Under the pieces are notes generated by a model. The model worked only from the letters and a program-made list of their open reading frames with translations, did not search any database and was not told the DNA's origin. The position numbers and the translations under genes were made by a program. This document shows positions 18,220 through 26,511 of a stretch of DNA of 64,000 bases, piece by piece. Within the stretch, counting starts at the first letter, position 1. Every line of letters starts with the position of its first letter. This DNA is from Streptomyces sp. Y2F8-2 (lineage in GTDB: Bacteria; Actinomycetota; Actinomycetes; Streptomycetales; Streptomycetaceae). The stretch covers positions 248,001 to 312,000 of the forward strand of contig NZ_BNGS01000007.1 in NCBI RefSeq assembly GCF_014905555.1, given 5' to 3'.

Positions 18220-18623
18220 ACGGTCTGCCCGGTCCGTCGCGGCGGACTCGTCAGGTGGTCGCCGATGCGGACGACGAGATCGCGCATGCGGTTGCTCATC
18301 AGGCCGGCCTCCGCGACCACGTCGGAGAGCACCGCCAGATAGGCGTTCGGACCGGCCTCCATCATGTAGAAGTAGCCGCCGTCGATCTCGATGATGACCA
18401 TGCGCATCCGGCCGTCGCTGTCCGGCATCTCGGCCGCGACCGCCCCGGCCAGGCTCTGCAGTCCGGCGCAGGCCGCGGCGACACGGTCGGCGGCGTCCGG
18501 GTCGCCGCCGTAGCGGGCGATGCGCAGCCCGTCGGCGGAGAGCACCACGATCTGGTGGATGCCCGGCACGCCGTCGGCGAGTTCCTTCAGCAACCAGTCC
18601 AGGTTGCCTCGCTGCTGGATCAC
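18216..18623 (-). CDS. rarB: Conservon roadblock/LC7 protein (RarB, CvnB-like)
   Basis: The protein has 135 residues from GTG 18623, starting with VIQQRGNLDWLLKELADGV. The roadblock/LC7 fold spans nearly the whole protein, with VLSADGLRIARYGGD and MVIIEIDGGYFYMM strands. Roadblock proteins act as partners or activating factors for MglA/Ras-like GTPases, here RarD. The start overlaps the rarA stop by 4 bp (GTGA), and the 3' end overlaps rarC by 4 bp. Confidence 0.93.
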   Translation of the reverse strand: MIQQRGNLDWLLKELADGVPGIHQIVVLSADGLRIARYGGDPDAADRVAAACAGLQSLAGAVAAEMPDSDGRMRMVIIEIDGGYFYMMEAGPNAYLAVLSDVVAEAGLMSNRMRDLVVRIGDHLTSPPRRTGQTV

Positions 18624-20245
18624 TTCGGGTCCCCCTCGTCGTCGGCCTGGGCAGCGGCCGGCTCGTCGGTGCTGGTGGTTGCGTACGCGTCGTCGTCGGG
18701 CGGCCCGGAGGAGAAGGCGTTCGGGTCCGGGTCGGCCTTGAGGCCGGCGAAGAACGCCTCCACCCACATGCCGGGCGGCGGCTCGTCCTTCTTCTTGCGT
18801 TCGCGCTCGGGCCTGACCGGCGCATGACTCCTGGCCTGGATGGCCTGGGCGGCTGCTTCCGCGGCGGCCGCCTCGGCGATCTGCTGGCTCAGCGGGATCT
18901 TCACCCGGCTGCGGCGCTGCGGCAGGCCGCCCGCCGTCCACTCGGTGACCACGGGGACGTCGTCCTCCAGGGACAGCCGCTCCGGGACCCGAGGCCCGGT
19001 CGTGGGGCGGCGGGGCTTCTCCTTGCGCTTGGGCCCCTCGACGCCGTCGTTGTCCAGGGTCGGAATGGAGGTGATGCCGACGCCGTGGGCCTGCCCGGGG
19101 GCGGGGTCGGTGGTCGTCATGTCGTTCGGGACGACGAGGATGGCGCGGACACCGCCGTACGCCGACTTCCGCAGCGAGACCTCCATGTTGAACATGGACG
19201 ACAGTCGGCCGACGACCGCAAGGCCCAGGCGGGGGGCCTCACCGAGCTGCTGGACGTCCACTCCGGCCTGGGCCTCGGCGAGCATCCTCTCGACCTTGGC
19301 GCGGTTCTCCCCGCTGAGGCTGACTCCGCCGTCCTCGATCTCGACGCAGACACCGGTCTGCACCTCGGTGGCGGTGACGTGCACCTTGGTGTTGGGCGGC
19401 GAGTAACGCGTGGCGTTGTCGAGGAGTTCGGCGGCGGCGTGGATGATCGGCTCGACCGACTCGCCCCTGATGTTCACCTTGGCGATGGAGTGCAGCTCGA
19501 TGCGGCGGTACTCCAGGATGCGGCTCATCGCGCCGCGCAGACAGCTGTACAGCGGCACGGGCTGGGGCCACTTGCGGCCGGGACGGCCGCCGCCGATGAC
19601 GGCGATGGAGTCGGCGAGGCGGCCGATGAGCGCGTTGCCGTGGTCCAGGCGCAGCAGGTCGTCGAAGACCTCGGGGGTCAGCCCGTGGTCCTCCTCCATC
19701 TCCCGCAGTTCGTTGGCCTGCTGGTGGACGATGGCCTGGACGCGGCGGGCGATGTGGACGAAGGCGCGCAGCGCGGAGTCACGCCGCGCGATCTCACGGT
19801 CGATGACCTGGAGCACGGTCTTCAGCAACCGGCGCTGCGCGTCGGGGATCCCGCGGAACTCCGGGGTGCCGTCGACGAGCTGGGTGAGCACCTGTCCGGG
19901 CGAGATGGCTTCGCGCAGCTTGGCGACCGCCCTGGGCACGATCTCGGTGCGGAGGTAGTCGAGGTCGTCGTTCTGCGAGGCGATCCGCCGCTCCAGGAAG
20001 GCGGTGCGCTCCGCGCAGTCGGCGCGCAGCGCACGCAGGGCGCGCTCACGGTGGACCGCCACGGCCGCGACGGCGGTCACCAGGACCGTGGCGATGGCCC
20101 CGCACCAGCCGACGGCGGTTTGGGCCGGCCCGGTGAGCACGGCGACGGCGGCCCCCGTCGCCGCGCACATCAGTATGAACGGCATCAACAGCACGCGTGC
20201 GTAGGGAAGTTCGCGGCCACCGGGAGGCGATTGAACACTCACCAT
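18620..20245 (-). CDS. rarA: Conservon membrane sensor with histidine-kinase-like ATPase domain (RarA, CvnA-like)
   Basis: The protein has 541 residues from ATG 20245 with AGAGGG upstream; the longer reading from 20365 has no support. Two membrane spans lie at residues about 20-60, followed by a coiled helical region. An HATPase_c-like domain lies at about 250-380, with the N-box region HAAAELLDNATRYSPP and a G-box-like GLGLAVV variant (RLGLAVVGRLSSMF). The region before the ATPase domain lacks a standard phospho-accepting H-box. The last 130 residues are Pro/Ala/Glu rich. It heads the rarABCDE operon and probably receives the membrane signal that controls RarD. Confidence 0.92.
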   Translation of the reverse strand: MVSVQSPPGGRELPYARVLLMPFILMCAATGAAVAVLTGPAQTAVGWCGAIATVLVTAVAAVAVHRERALRALRADCAERTAFLERRIASQNDDLDYLRTEIVPRAVAKLREAISPGQVLTQLVDGTPEFRGIPDAQRRLLKTVLQVIDREIARRDSALRAFVHIARRVQAIVHQQANELREMEEDHGLTPEVFDDLLRLDHGNALIGRLADSIAVIGGGRPGRKWPQPVPLYSCLRGAMSRILEYRRIELHSIAKVNIRGESVEPIIHAAAELLDNATRYSPPNTKVHVTATEVQTGVCVEIEDGGVSLSGENRAKVERMLAEAQAGVDVQQLGEAPRLGLAVVGRLSSMFNMEVSLRKSAYGGVRAILVVPNDMTTTDPAPGQAHGVGITSIPTLDNDGVEGPKRKEKPRRPTTGPRVPERLSLEDDVPVVTEWTAGGLPQRRSRVKIPLSQQIAEAAAAEAAAQAIQARSHAPVRPERERKKKDEPPPGMWVEAFFAGLKADPDPNAFSSGPPDDDAYATTSTDEPAAAQADDEGDPK

Positions 20246-20444
20246 GTATGCCCTCTGAGACGGAATCGGCTGGATCGGGGGGTGCTTACGAGGAAAAAGA
20301 CGGGTAGGTACCGGATCGAAACGGGATGACAACTGGATCTTCGTTATGTTTGGGAACAGGCGCACGAATACACCTCAACTCGGTGCGCCGCGGGCGAGCT
20401 TAGTCCGACCGGATCATCGCCATGTCATATTCGGCAAGCACCTG

Positions 20445-20481
20445 AAATGCCCCTCGCGCCAGGAGTACGCTCGGCATTTTT
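20445..20481. terminator. Possible terminator hairpin between TetR and rarA
   Basis: AAATGCC pairs with GGCATTT across a 21-base interval, followed on the + strand by T5. It may terminate transcription of the TetR gene running leftward, or insulate the rarA promoter. Confidence 0.4.
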
Positions 20482-20553
20482 CATACGGTGCGCTGCTATT
20501 CGAACACGCGCTGTCACGGCGCACGGGCAGGCGAGACGGGTCCCCCGCCCAGG

Positions 20554-20600
20554 TGAATTCCCCTGTGACAGTGGACCTGAATTCCCCTGTGACAGTGGAC
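20554..20600. repeat. Perfect 23-bp direct repeat, two copies with 24-bp period
   Basis: Both copies (20554-20576 and 20578-20600) begin TGAATTCCCC and end TGTGACAGTGGAC, separated by a single C. Each contains the small palindrome CTGTGACAG. Confidence 0.85.
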
Positions 20601-20685
20601 TGGTGGACTTGGTGACCTGAGGCCACGAGGCCCGCGACACCCCGAGACCCCGATATCCCGAGGCCCCGAGGCCCTTGGGAGAGCC

Positions 20686-21312
20686 TCAGACTCCGGCGAT
20701 GCGCAGTGCCGCGTCCGCCGTGGCCTCCGCGAAGACGGACACCGGGCGGTCCGGGTCGGAGCGGTGGACCAGGATGACGCCCTCGATCAGCCCGAAGACC
20801 AGATCCGTCCGCAGCTCCAGCTCACCCTTGGCGAGGCCGGAGCCCGCACGGGTGGCGGCGATCAACTGCCGGTAGGCGTCCTTGAGTTCGGAGCGCACGG
20901 CATGGAAGCCGGCGAACCGCTCGGAGCGCACCTCGGGCAGCGGATAGAGGCCGCCCAGGTTGTGCGGGCCGCCGCAGAGCAGCTCGACGTCGGTGCGGCA
21001 CAGCTCCCACAACCGGTCCTCCGCCGGGGCGGTGTCGTCGGCGAGCAGGTCGCGGGCACAGGACAGCGAGGGCGTGACGGTGGACTCCAGCAGTTCGGCG
21101 AGCAGTTCCTCCTTGCCGGACACGTAGTGGTACATGGAGGCCTGCCGCATCCCGGCCCGCTCGGCCACGGCGCGCGTGGTGGTCGCGGCATACCCGCGGG
21201 TGGTGAACAACTCGGCGGCGGCCGTGAGGAGCTCGTCGCGCGGCGACAGTCCGCTGTCGGGCCGCCGCTCCGCCCGCGGCCTGCCGACCCGCCGCCCACC
21301 ACCGGTTCCCAT
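20686..21312 (-). CDS. TetR-family repressor, likely controlling the guanidine/urea operon and the APC permease
   Basis: The protein has 208 residues, starting MGTGGGRRVGRP. The N-terminal HTH at residues about 25-75 has AAELFTTRGYAATTTRAVAERAGMRQASMYHYVSGKEELL-type TetR spacing (recognition helix near QASMYHYV). The C-terminal part is an all-helical ligand-binding domain. It is divergent from the DUF1989-carboxylase operon, with a near-perfect 22-bp palindrome between them. The same palindrome precedes the permease at 12969. The inducer is unknown; guanidine, carboxyguanidine or allophanate would be logical. Confidence 0.9.
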   Translation of the reverse strand: MGTGGGRRVGRPRAERRPDSGLSPRDELLTAAAELFTTRGYAATTTRAVAERAGMRQASMYHYVSGKEELLAELLESTVTPSLSCARDLLADDTAPAEDRLWELCRTDVELLCGGPHNLGGLYPLPEVRSERFAGFHAVRSELKDAYRQLIAATRAGSGLAKGELELRTDLVFGLIEGVILVHRSDPDRPVSVFAEATADAALRIAGV

Positions 21313-21447
21313 GCGGTCGATCCTCGCACATGACGCCGTACGGCGATCTCGGCGCGGTGCGACGACGGGCCTGCCCGGCGCCCGCCGTGAGGGACCGGAA
21401 ACCGACCGGCAACGCCCGGGACACGGCGGCGACCCGCTCCCCGCCTA

Positions 21448-21469
21448 ATTTCTGTCGGGCGACAGAAAT
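21448..21469. promoter_or_regulatory. TetR-type operator between the repressor and the guanidine/urea operon
   Basis: ATTTCTGTCG and its exact inverse CGACAGAAAT flank a central GG, so 10 of 10 positions in each arm are symmetric. It lies 36 bp before the first operon gene and 135 bp before the TetR start. A near-copy stands in front of the permease at 12969. Confidence 0.8.
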
Positions 21470-21505
21470 CACCGCAGCAGTCACCCGACCCCGAAAGGTC
21501 CCGCG

Positions 21506-22330
21506 ATGGCGACAGCGACCACCTACGGAGCACGCGACCACGCCCGGGCACAGGAGGGCGCCCGTGCCGAGGCCATGCCCGTCGTGCCGGCGAGCGCCTG
21601 GCCCGCGCCGCCCTGCGAGGCGGGCCACCTGGTGTGGGCGGAGACCGTGGCGGGCGGCAACTACACGCACCGGGTGCTGGCCCGCGGCACCGAGCTGCGC
21701 CTGACGGATCTGCTCGGCGACGCCTGCGCCCATCTGCTGCTGTTCGTCGCCGACCGCCCGTGGGAGCGGCTGAACGTGGCCGACACGGTCAAGGTGCAGT
21801 GGAACGCATACCTCGGTCAGGGGCGCCTGCTCCTGTCCGACCAGGGCCGCGTCCTCGCGTCGGTCGTCGCCGACACCTCCGGGCGGCACGACGCCCTGTG
21901 CGGCACCTCCACGCTCGCCCGCAACGCCGAGCGCTACGGGGACGGCACCCCGCAGTCCGCGTCCTCCGCCGGACGCGAGTTGTTCAAGCTGGCCGCCGCG
22001 AAGAACGGGCTGAAGCCACGCGACCTGCCGCCGTCGCTGTCGTTCTTCCAGGGCGTGGAGATCCGCGAGGACGGCGCCCTCGACTTCACGGGCTCCGCCG
22101 GCCCGGGCGGCAGCGTCACCCTGCGCGCCGAGCAGGACGTCACGGTGCTCATCGCCAACGTCCCCCACCCGGTCGACCCGCGCCCGGACTACGTGTGCAC
22201 CCCGCTGGAGGTCCTCGCCTGGCGCTCGGAGGCGACCCGCCCCGGCGACCAGCTGTGGGAGACCACCCCCGAGGGCCGCCGTGCCTTCCTGAACACCGCC
22301 GAATTCCTAGCCGCCAGGGGGCTCGCATGA
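21506..22330 (+). CDS. DUF1989 protein, urea carboxylase-associated protein 2 type; probable carboxyguanidine deiminase subunit
   Basis: The protein has 274 residues, starting MATATTYGAR after GAAAGG. The DUF1989 domain spans about residues 35-245. It includes LRLTDLLGDACAHLLLF, VVADTSGRHDALCGTST with candidate metal ligands His and Cys, and ANVPHPVDPRPDYVCTPLEVLAW near the C-terminus. Proteins of this family, long annotated as urea carboxylase-associated, were shown in other bacteria to form the heteromeric carboxyguanidine deiminase CgdAB. That enzyme converts carboxyguanidine to allophanate with release of ammonia. The gene overlaps the next DUF1989 gene by 4 bp (ATGA). Which of CgdA or CgdB it equals is not decided here. 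Confidence 0.85.
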   Translation: MATATTYGARDHARAQEGARAEAMPVVPASAWPAPPCEAGHLVWAETVAGGNYTHRVLARGTELRLTDLLGDACAHLLLFVADRPWERLNVADTVKVQWNAYLGQGRLLLSDQGRVLASVVADTSGRHDALCGTSTLARNAERYGDGTPQSASSAGRELFKLAAAKNGLKPRDLPPSLSFFQGVEIREDGALDFTGSAGPGGSVTLRAEQDVTVLIANVPHPVDPRPDYVCTPLEVLAWRSEATRPGDQLWETTPEGRRAFLNTAEFLAARGLA

Positions 22331-22944
22331 AGAACGTGAAAACCGTCGTTCCGGCCCGTGCCGCCTGGTCGTCCGTCGTACGCACCGGCGAGACGCTGAC
22401 CGTCACCGACCTGTACGGCAACCAGGCCGTCGACTTCCTCGTCTACGACGCACACGACACGTCCGTGCGCTACAGCGCCCCCGACACGATCCAGGCGCAG
22501 GGCACCATCTTCCTGACCACGGGCAGTGTGCTGCTGTCGAACGAGCACACCCCGCTGATGACGGTCGTCGCGGACGACGTGGGCCGCCACGACACGGTCG
22601 GCGGGGCCTGCTCCAAGGAATCGAACACGCTGCGGTACGGCCACCACACCTGGTCGCAGCACGCCTGCGTGGACAACTTCCTCGCGGAGGGCGCCAAGTA
22701 CGGCCTCGGCAAGCGCGACCTGGTGTCCAACATCAACTGGTACATGAACGTTCCCGTCGAGAAGGACGGCACCCTCGGCATCGTCGACGGCATCTCGGCC
22801 CCCGGCCTCTCGCTGACCCTGCGGGCGGAGCGGGACGTCCTCGTGCTCGTCTCCAACTGCCCCCAGATCAACAACCCGTGCAACGGCTTCGAGCCGACGG
22901 CGGTGGAGATGACGATCGAAGCGGGCCGGGGGGACAGCGCATGA
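22327..22944 (+). CDS. DUF1989 protein, urea carboxylase-associated protein 1 type; probable second carboxyguanidine deiminase subunit
   Basis: The protein has 205 residues, starting MKNVKTVVPARAAW. It has the same fold as the preceding gene, with LTVTDLYGNQAVDFLVYD, VVADDVGRHDTVGGACS (His/Cys candidate metal ligands), YGLGKRDLVSNINWYMNVPV, and the closing CPQINNPCNGFEPT motif. The pair is coupled by 4-bp overlaps on both sides, consistent with a heteromeric complex made in fixed ratio. With the carboxylase and allophanate hydrolase it completes a guanidine degradation route. Confidence 0.87.
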   Translation: MKNVKTVVPARAAWSSVVRTGETLTVTDLYGNQAVDFLVYDAHDTSVRYSAPDTIQAQGTIFLTTGSVLLSNEHTPLMTVVADDVGRHDTVGGACSKESNTLRYGHHTWSQHACVDNFLAEGAKYGLGKRDLVSNINWYMNVPVEKDGTLGIVDGISAPGLSLTLRAERDVLVLVSNCPQINNPCNGFEPTAVEMTIEAGRGDSA

Positions 22945-25900
22945 GCTTCGACACGCTGCTGGTCGCCAACCGGGGCGAGATAGCCGTCCGGATCCTGCGC
23001 ACGGCCCGCGAGCTGGGCCTGCGCACGGTCGCGGTGTACTCCGACGCCGACCGCTCGGCGCCCCACGTCCGTCTCGCCGACCGCGCGGTACGGCTGGGCC
23101 CGGCGCCCGCGAGGGAGTCCTACCTCGATCCGGACCTGGTCCTGAAGGCCGCCAAGGACACGGGCGCCGGGGCGATCCACCCCGGCTACGGCTTCCTGTC
23201 CGAGGACGCGGCGTTCGCGCGCCGCTGCGAGGACGCCGGGATCGTGTTCGTGGGCCCGACCCCCGAACAGCTGGAGCTGTTCGGCACCAAGCACACCGCG
23301 CGGGCGGCGGCCCTGACGGCGGGAGTACCGCTGGCCCCGGGCACGGGCCTGCTCGCCTCCCTGAACGAGGCGCTGGACCAGGCCGACGCGATCGGCTATC
23401 CGGTGATGCTGAAGGCCACCGGCGGGGGCGGCGGCATCGGCATGTCGGCGTGCCGATCCGCCGGCGAACTGACCGAGGCGTGGGAGCGGGTGCAGCGGGT
23501 CGCCGCCGCCTCCTTCTCCACGGCCGGTGTCTTCCTGGAGCGGCTCGTCGAGCACGCCCGCCATGTCGAGGTGCAGATCTTCGGGGACGGCGCGGGGAAG
23601 GTCGTCACCTTCGGCGACCGCGACTGCTCCCTCCAGCGCCGCAACCAGAAGGTCGTGGAGGAGGCACCGGCACCGGAACTCCCGCCCCGCATACGGCGGC
23701 AACTCACCGCATCAGCCCGTGACTTGTGCGCCTCCGTCGGCTACCGCTCCGCCGGCACCGTCGAGTTCGTGTACGACGCGGCCCGCGAGGAGGCGTACTT
23801 CCTGGAGGTCAACACCCGCCTCCAGGTCGAGCACCCGGTCACCGAGGAGACGTACGGCGTCGACCTGGTCGCCTGGATGCTGCGCCTGGCGCGCGGCGAC
23901 CACGGCGTCGTACGGGACCCGGGCGCGCCCCGCGGCCACGCCGTCGAGGCCCGCCTCTATGCCGAGGACCCCTCCCGCGACCACCGGCCCGGCGCCGGAC
24001 TGCTCACCCGGGTCGAGTTCCCGCAGGGCGTGCGCGTGGACGGCTGGATCGAGACGGGCACGGAGGTCACCACCTCCTACGACCCCCTGCTCGCCAAGGT
24101 GATCGCGTACGGCCCGGACCGGGAACACGCGCTGCGGCGGCTGGACGAGGCCCTGGCCCGCACCCGGATCGACGGCATCGAGACCAACCTGGGCCAGATC
24201 CGGGCGGCCCTCGCGGCCGATGCCTTCCGGTCCGCCACGCACTCCACGGCGACCCTCGCCACCGTCACGGACCCCACCCCGCGTATCGAGGTCGTGGCGG
24301 CCGGAACGCTCACCACCGTGCAGGACTGGCCGGGCCGCACCGGCTACTGGCAGGTCGGCGTGCCCCCGTGCGGCCCGATGGACGACCTGTCCTTCCGGCG
24401 CGGCAACCGGGCGCTCGGCAACGCGGAGGGAGCTCCCGGCCTGGAGTGCACGCTCCAGGGGCCGACCCTGCGCTTCACGCACGCCACCACCGTGTGCGTC
24501 ACGGGCGCCCCGGCACCGGTCACGGTGGACGGCACGCCGGTCGCGCAGTGGGAGCCGGTGACGGTGCCGGCGGGCGCGGTCCTGGAGGTCGGGGCGCCGT
24601 CCGAGCACGGGCTGCGGACGTATGTGCTGTTCGCGGGCGGCGGCCTGGACGTGCCCGCCTTCCTCGGCAGCACGGCCACCTTCACCCTGGGCCGGTTCGG
24701 CGGCCACGGCGGCCGGGCGCTGCGCACGGGAGACGTCCTGCACGGCGGCACGGTGACGGCGGGTTCCCCGGTGCCGGCCGCCGACCGCCCGGCCTTCACC
24801 TCGTCGTGGCTGCTGGGAGCCCTGGAAGGCCCCCACGCGGCACCGGAGTTCTTCACCGAGGACGACATCCACGACTTCTACGCCGCCGAGTGGAAGGTCC
24901 ACTTCAACTCGGCCCGCACCGGAGTACGCCTGGTCGGCCCCAAGCCGCGCTGGGCGCGCCCGGACGGCGGCGAGGCGGGCCTGCACCCGTCCAACATCCA
25001 CGACACGCCCTACTCGGTGGGCGCCGTCGACTACACGGGCGACATGCCGGTCCTGCTCGGCCCGGACGGCCCGTCACTCGGCGGGTTCGTCTGCCCGGCG
25101 ACCGTGCCCACCCGGGAACGCTGGAAGCTCGGCCAACTGCGCCCGGGCGACACCGTCCGCTTCGCACCGCTGGCCGACGACGGCACGCCCCGGCCCGCCA
25201 TCGTGGACGGCGGCGTACTGGCCCGGGACGGCGATGTGACGTACCGGCGCAGCGGCGACGACAACCTGCTGGTCGAGTTCGGGCCCATGCGGCTGGACCT
25301 GGCGCTGCGGATGCGGGTGCACGCACTGATGGAGGCGGTGTCGCAGGCGTGCCTGGAGGGGGTCACCGATCTCACCCCCGGCATCCGCTCCCTCCAGATC
25401 CGGACCGACCCGCGCCGGCTCACCCAATCCGAACTGCTCGCGTCCGTGAGAGAGATGGTCGCGGCCCTGCCTCCCACCGGCGAACTGGTCGTCCCGTCCC
25501 GCACGGTCCACCTCCCCCTGTCCTGGGACGACCCGGCCACCCGTGAGGCCATCGCCCGCTACATGGCGGGCGTCCGCGACGACGCGCCCTGGTGCCCTTG
25601 GAACATCGAGTTCATCCGTCGCGTCAACGGCCTGCAATCGGTGGAGGACGTCCACCGCACGGTCTTCGACGCCGAGTACCTGGTCCTGGGCCTGGGCGAC
25701 GTCTACCTGGGCGCCCCGGTGGCCACACCGCTGGACCCCCGCCACCGCCTGGTGACCACGAAGTACAACCCGGCCCGCACCTGGACCGCCGAGAACTCGG
25801 TCGGCATCGGCGGCGCCTACCTGTGCGTGTACGGCATGGAGGGTCCCGGCGGCTACCAGTTCGTGGGCCGGACGACACAGGTCTGGTCGGGATGGCAGCA

Positions 25901-26462
25901 GCGGGGCGCCTTCGAGCCGGGCTCCCCGTGGCTGCTCCGCTTCTTCGACCGCATCAAGTGGTACCCGGTGAGCGCGGAGGAACTGCTGGAACTCCGCGCG
26001 GACATCGTCTCGGGCCGCTTCGTGCCGCGTATCGAGGAGGGCGTGTTCTCCCTGGCGGAGTACGAGGCGTTCCTCACCGGGAACGCCGCGGCGATCGCCG
26101 GGTTCAGGGCCCGTCAGCAGGCCGCCTTCGCCGCGGAACGCGCCGCCTGGGAGGCGTCGGGCGAGTTCGCCCGAGCGGAGACGGCGACCGTGCCTGCGGC
26201 GCGGTCCGAGGTGACGGTTCCGCCGGGCGGCCGGCTCGTGGAGGCCGACTTCGCCGCGTCCGTGTGGCAGGTGAACGTGGAGCCGGGCGACGAGGTGACG
26301 GCGGGACAGCCCCTGCTGGCACTGGAGGCGATGAAGATGGAGTCGAGGGTGCACGCGCCGGTCGACGCCGTGGTGACGGAGCTCCTCACCAAGCCGGGCG
26401 CCCAGGTGGAGGCGGGCACGCCACTCCTGGTCCTCGCGCCACTGCAGCCCACGGCGCCATGA
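22941..26462 (+). CDS. Biotin-dependent urea/guanidine carboxylase
   Basis: The protein has 1173 residues, starting MSFDTLLVANRGEIA. Biotin carboxylase occupies about 1-445 (ATP-grasp KATGGGGGIGMS, EVNTRLQVEHPVTEE). The carboxyltransferase region of urea-carboxylase type covers about 460-1080. It includes KipA-like (GRTGYWQVGVPPCGPMDD), KipI-like and LGLGDVYLGAPVATPLDPRHR blocks. The biotinyl domain is at the end, with biotin on the Lys of EAMKMES near residue 1132. It ATP-dependently carboxylates urea or guanidine. The closed-in DUF1989 pair favours guanidine. The published Asn/Asp discriminator in the carboxyltransferase site could not be located without an alignment. The start overlaps the previous gene by 4 bp. 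Confidence 0.92.
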   Translation: MSFDTLLVANRGEIAVRILRTARELGLRTVAVYSDADRSAPHVRLADRAVRLGPAPARESYLDPDLVLKAAKDTGAGAIHPGYGFLSEDAAFARRCEDAGIVFVGPTPEQLELFGTKHTARAAALTAGVPLAPGTGLLASLNEALDQADAIGYPVMLKATGGGGGIGMSACRSAGELTEAWERVQRVAAASFSTAGVFLERLVEHARHVEVQIFGDGAGKVVTFGDRDCSLQRRNQKVVEEAPAPELPPRIRRQLTASARDLCASVGYRSAGTVEFVYDAAREEAYFLEVNTRLQVEHPVTEETYGVDLVAWMLRLARGDHGVVRDPGAPRGHAVEARLYAEDPSRDHRPGAGLLTRVEFPQGVRVDGWIETGTEVTTSYDPLLAKVIAYGPDREHALRRLDEALARTRIDGIETNLGQIRAALAADAFRSATHSTATLATVTDPTPRIEVVAAGTLTTVQDWPGRTGYWQVGVPPCGPMDDLSFRRGNRALGNAEGAPGLECTLQGPTLRFTHATTVCVTGAPAPVTVDGTPVAQWEPVTVPAGAVLEVGAPSEHGLRTYVLFAGGGLDVPAFLGSTATFTLGRFGGHGGRALRTGDVLHGGTVTAGSPVPAADRPAFTSSWLLGALEGPHAAPEFFTEDDIHDFYAAEWKVHFNSARTGVRLVGPKPRWARPDGGEAGLHPSNIHDTPYSVGAVDYTGDMPVLLGPDGPSLGGFVCPATVPTRERWKLGQLRPGDTVRFAPLADDGTPRPAIVDGGVLARDGDVTYRRSGDDNLLVEFGPMRLDLALRMRVHALMEAVSQACLEGVTDLTPGIRSLQIRTDPRRLTQSELLASVREMVAALPPTGELVVPSRTVHLPLSWDDPATREAIARYMAGVRDDAPWCPWNIEFIRRVNGLQSVEDVHRTVFDAEYLVLGLGDVYLGAPVATPLDPRHRLVTTKYNPARTWTAENSVGIGGAYLCVYGMEGPGGYQFVGRTTQVWSGWQQRGAFEPGSPWLLRFFDRIKWYPVSAEELLELRADIVSGRFVPRIEEGVFSLAEYEAFLTGNAAAIAGFRARQQAAFAAERAAWEASGEFARAETATVPAARSEVTVPPGGRLVEADFAASVWQVNVEPGDEVTAGQPLLALEAMKMESRVHAPVDAVVTELLTKPGAQVEAGTPLLVLAPLQPTAP

Positions 26463-26511
26463 AACCCGGCCGGTGGTCTGCCGACGAACCCGCATCAGCC
26501 CAGGAGCACAG

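Larger units (their letters stand above)
20246..20685. other. Intergenic region between rarA promoter and TetR 3' end; no gene seen
   Basis: The 5' part is AT-richer than its surroundings and should hold the rarA promoter. It contains a hairpin with a T-run (20445-20481), a perfect 23-bp direct repeat (20554-20600), and a short C/G-rich run of CCCCGAGG-like units at 20640-20672. Short open frames here lack codon bias. Confidence 0.6.

Noticed and set aside
15507..20245. P450 plus regulators as a secondary-metabolite cluster
   Set aside because: The gene order is the standard conservon (kinase-like, roadblock, DUF742, GTPase, P450), with no biosynthetic enzymes.
21313..21505. A guanidine (ykkC-type) riboswitch ahead of the DUF1989 operon
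   Set aside because: I could not recognise the conserved core, and the gap is occupied by a TetR-type palindrome. A covariance-model search would be decisive.
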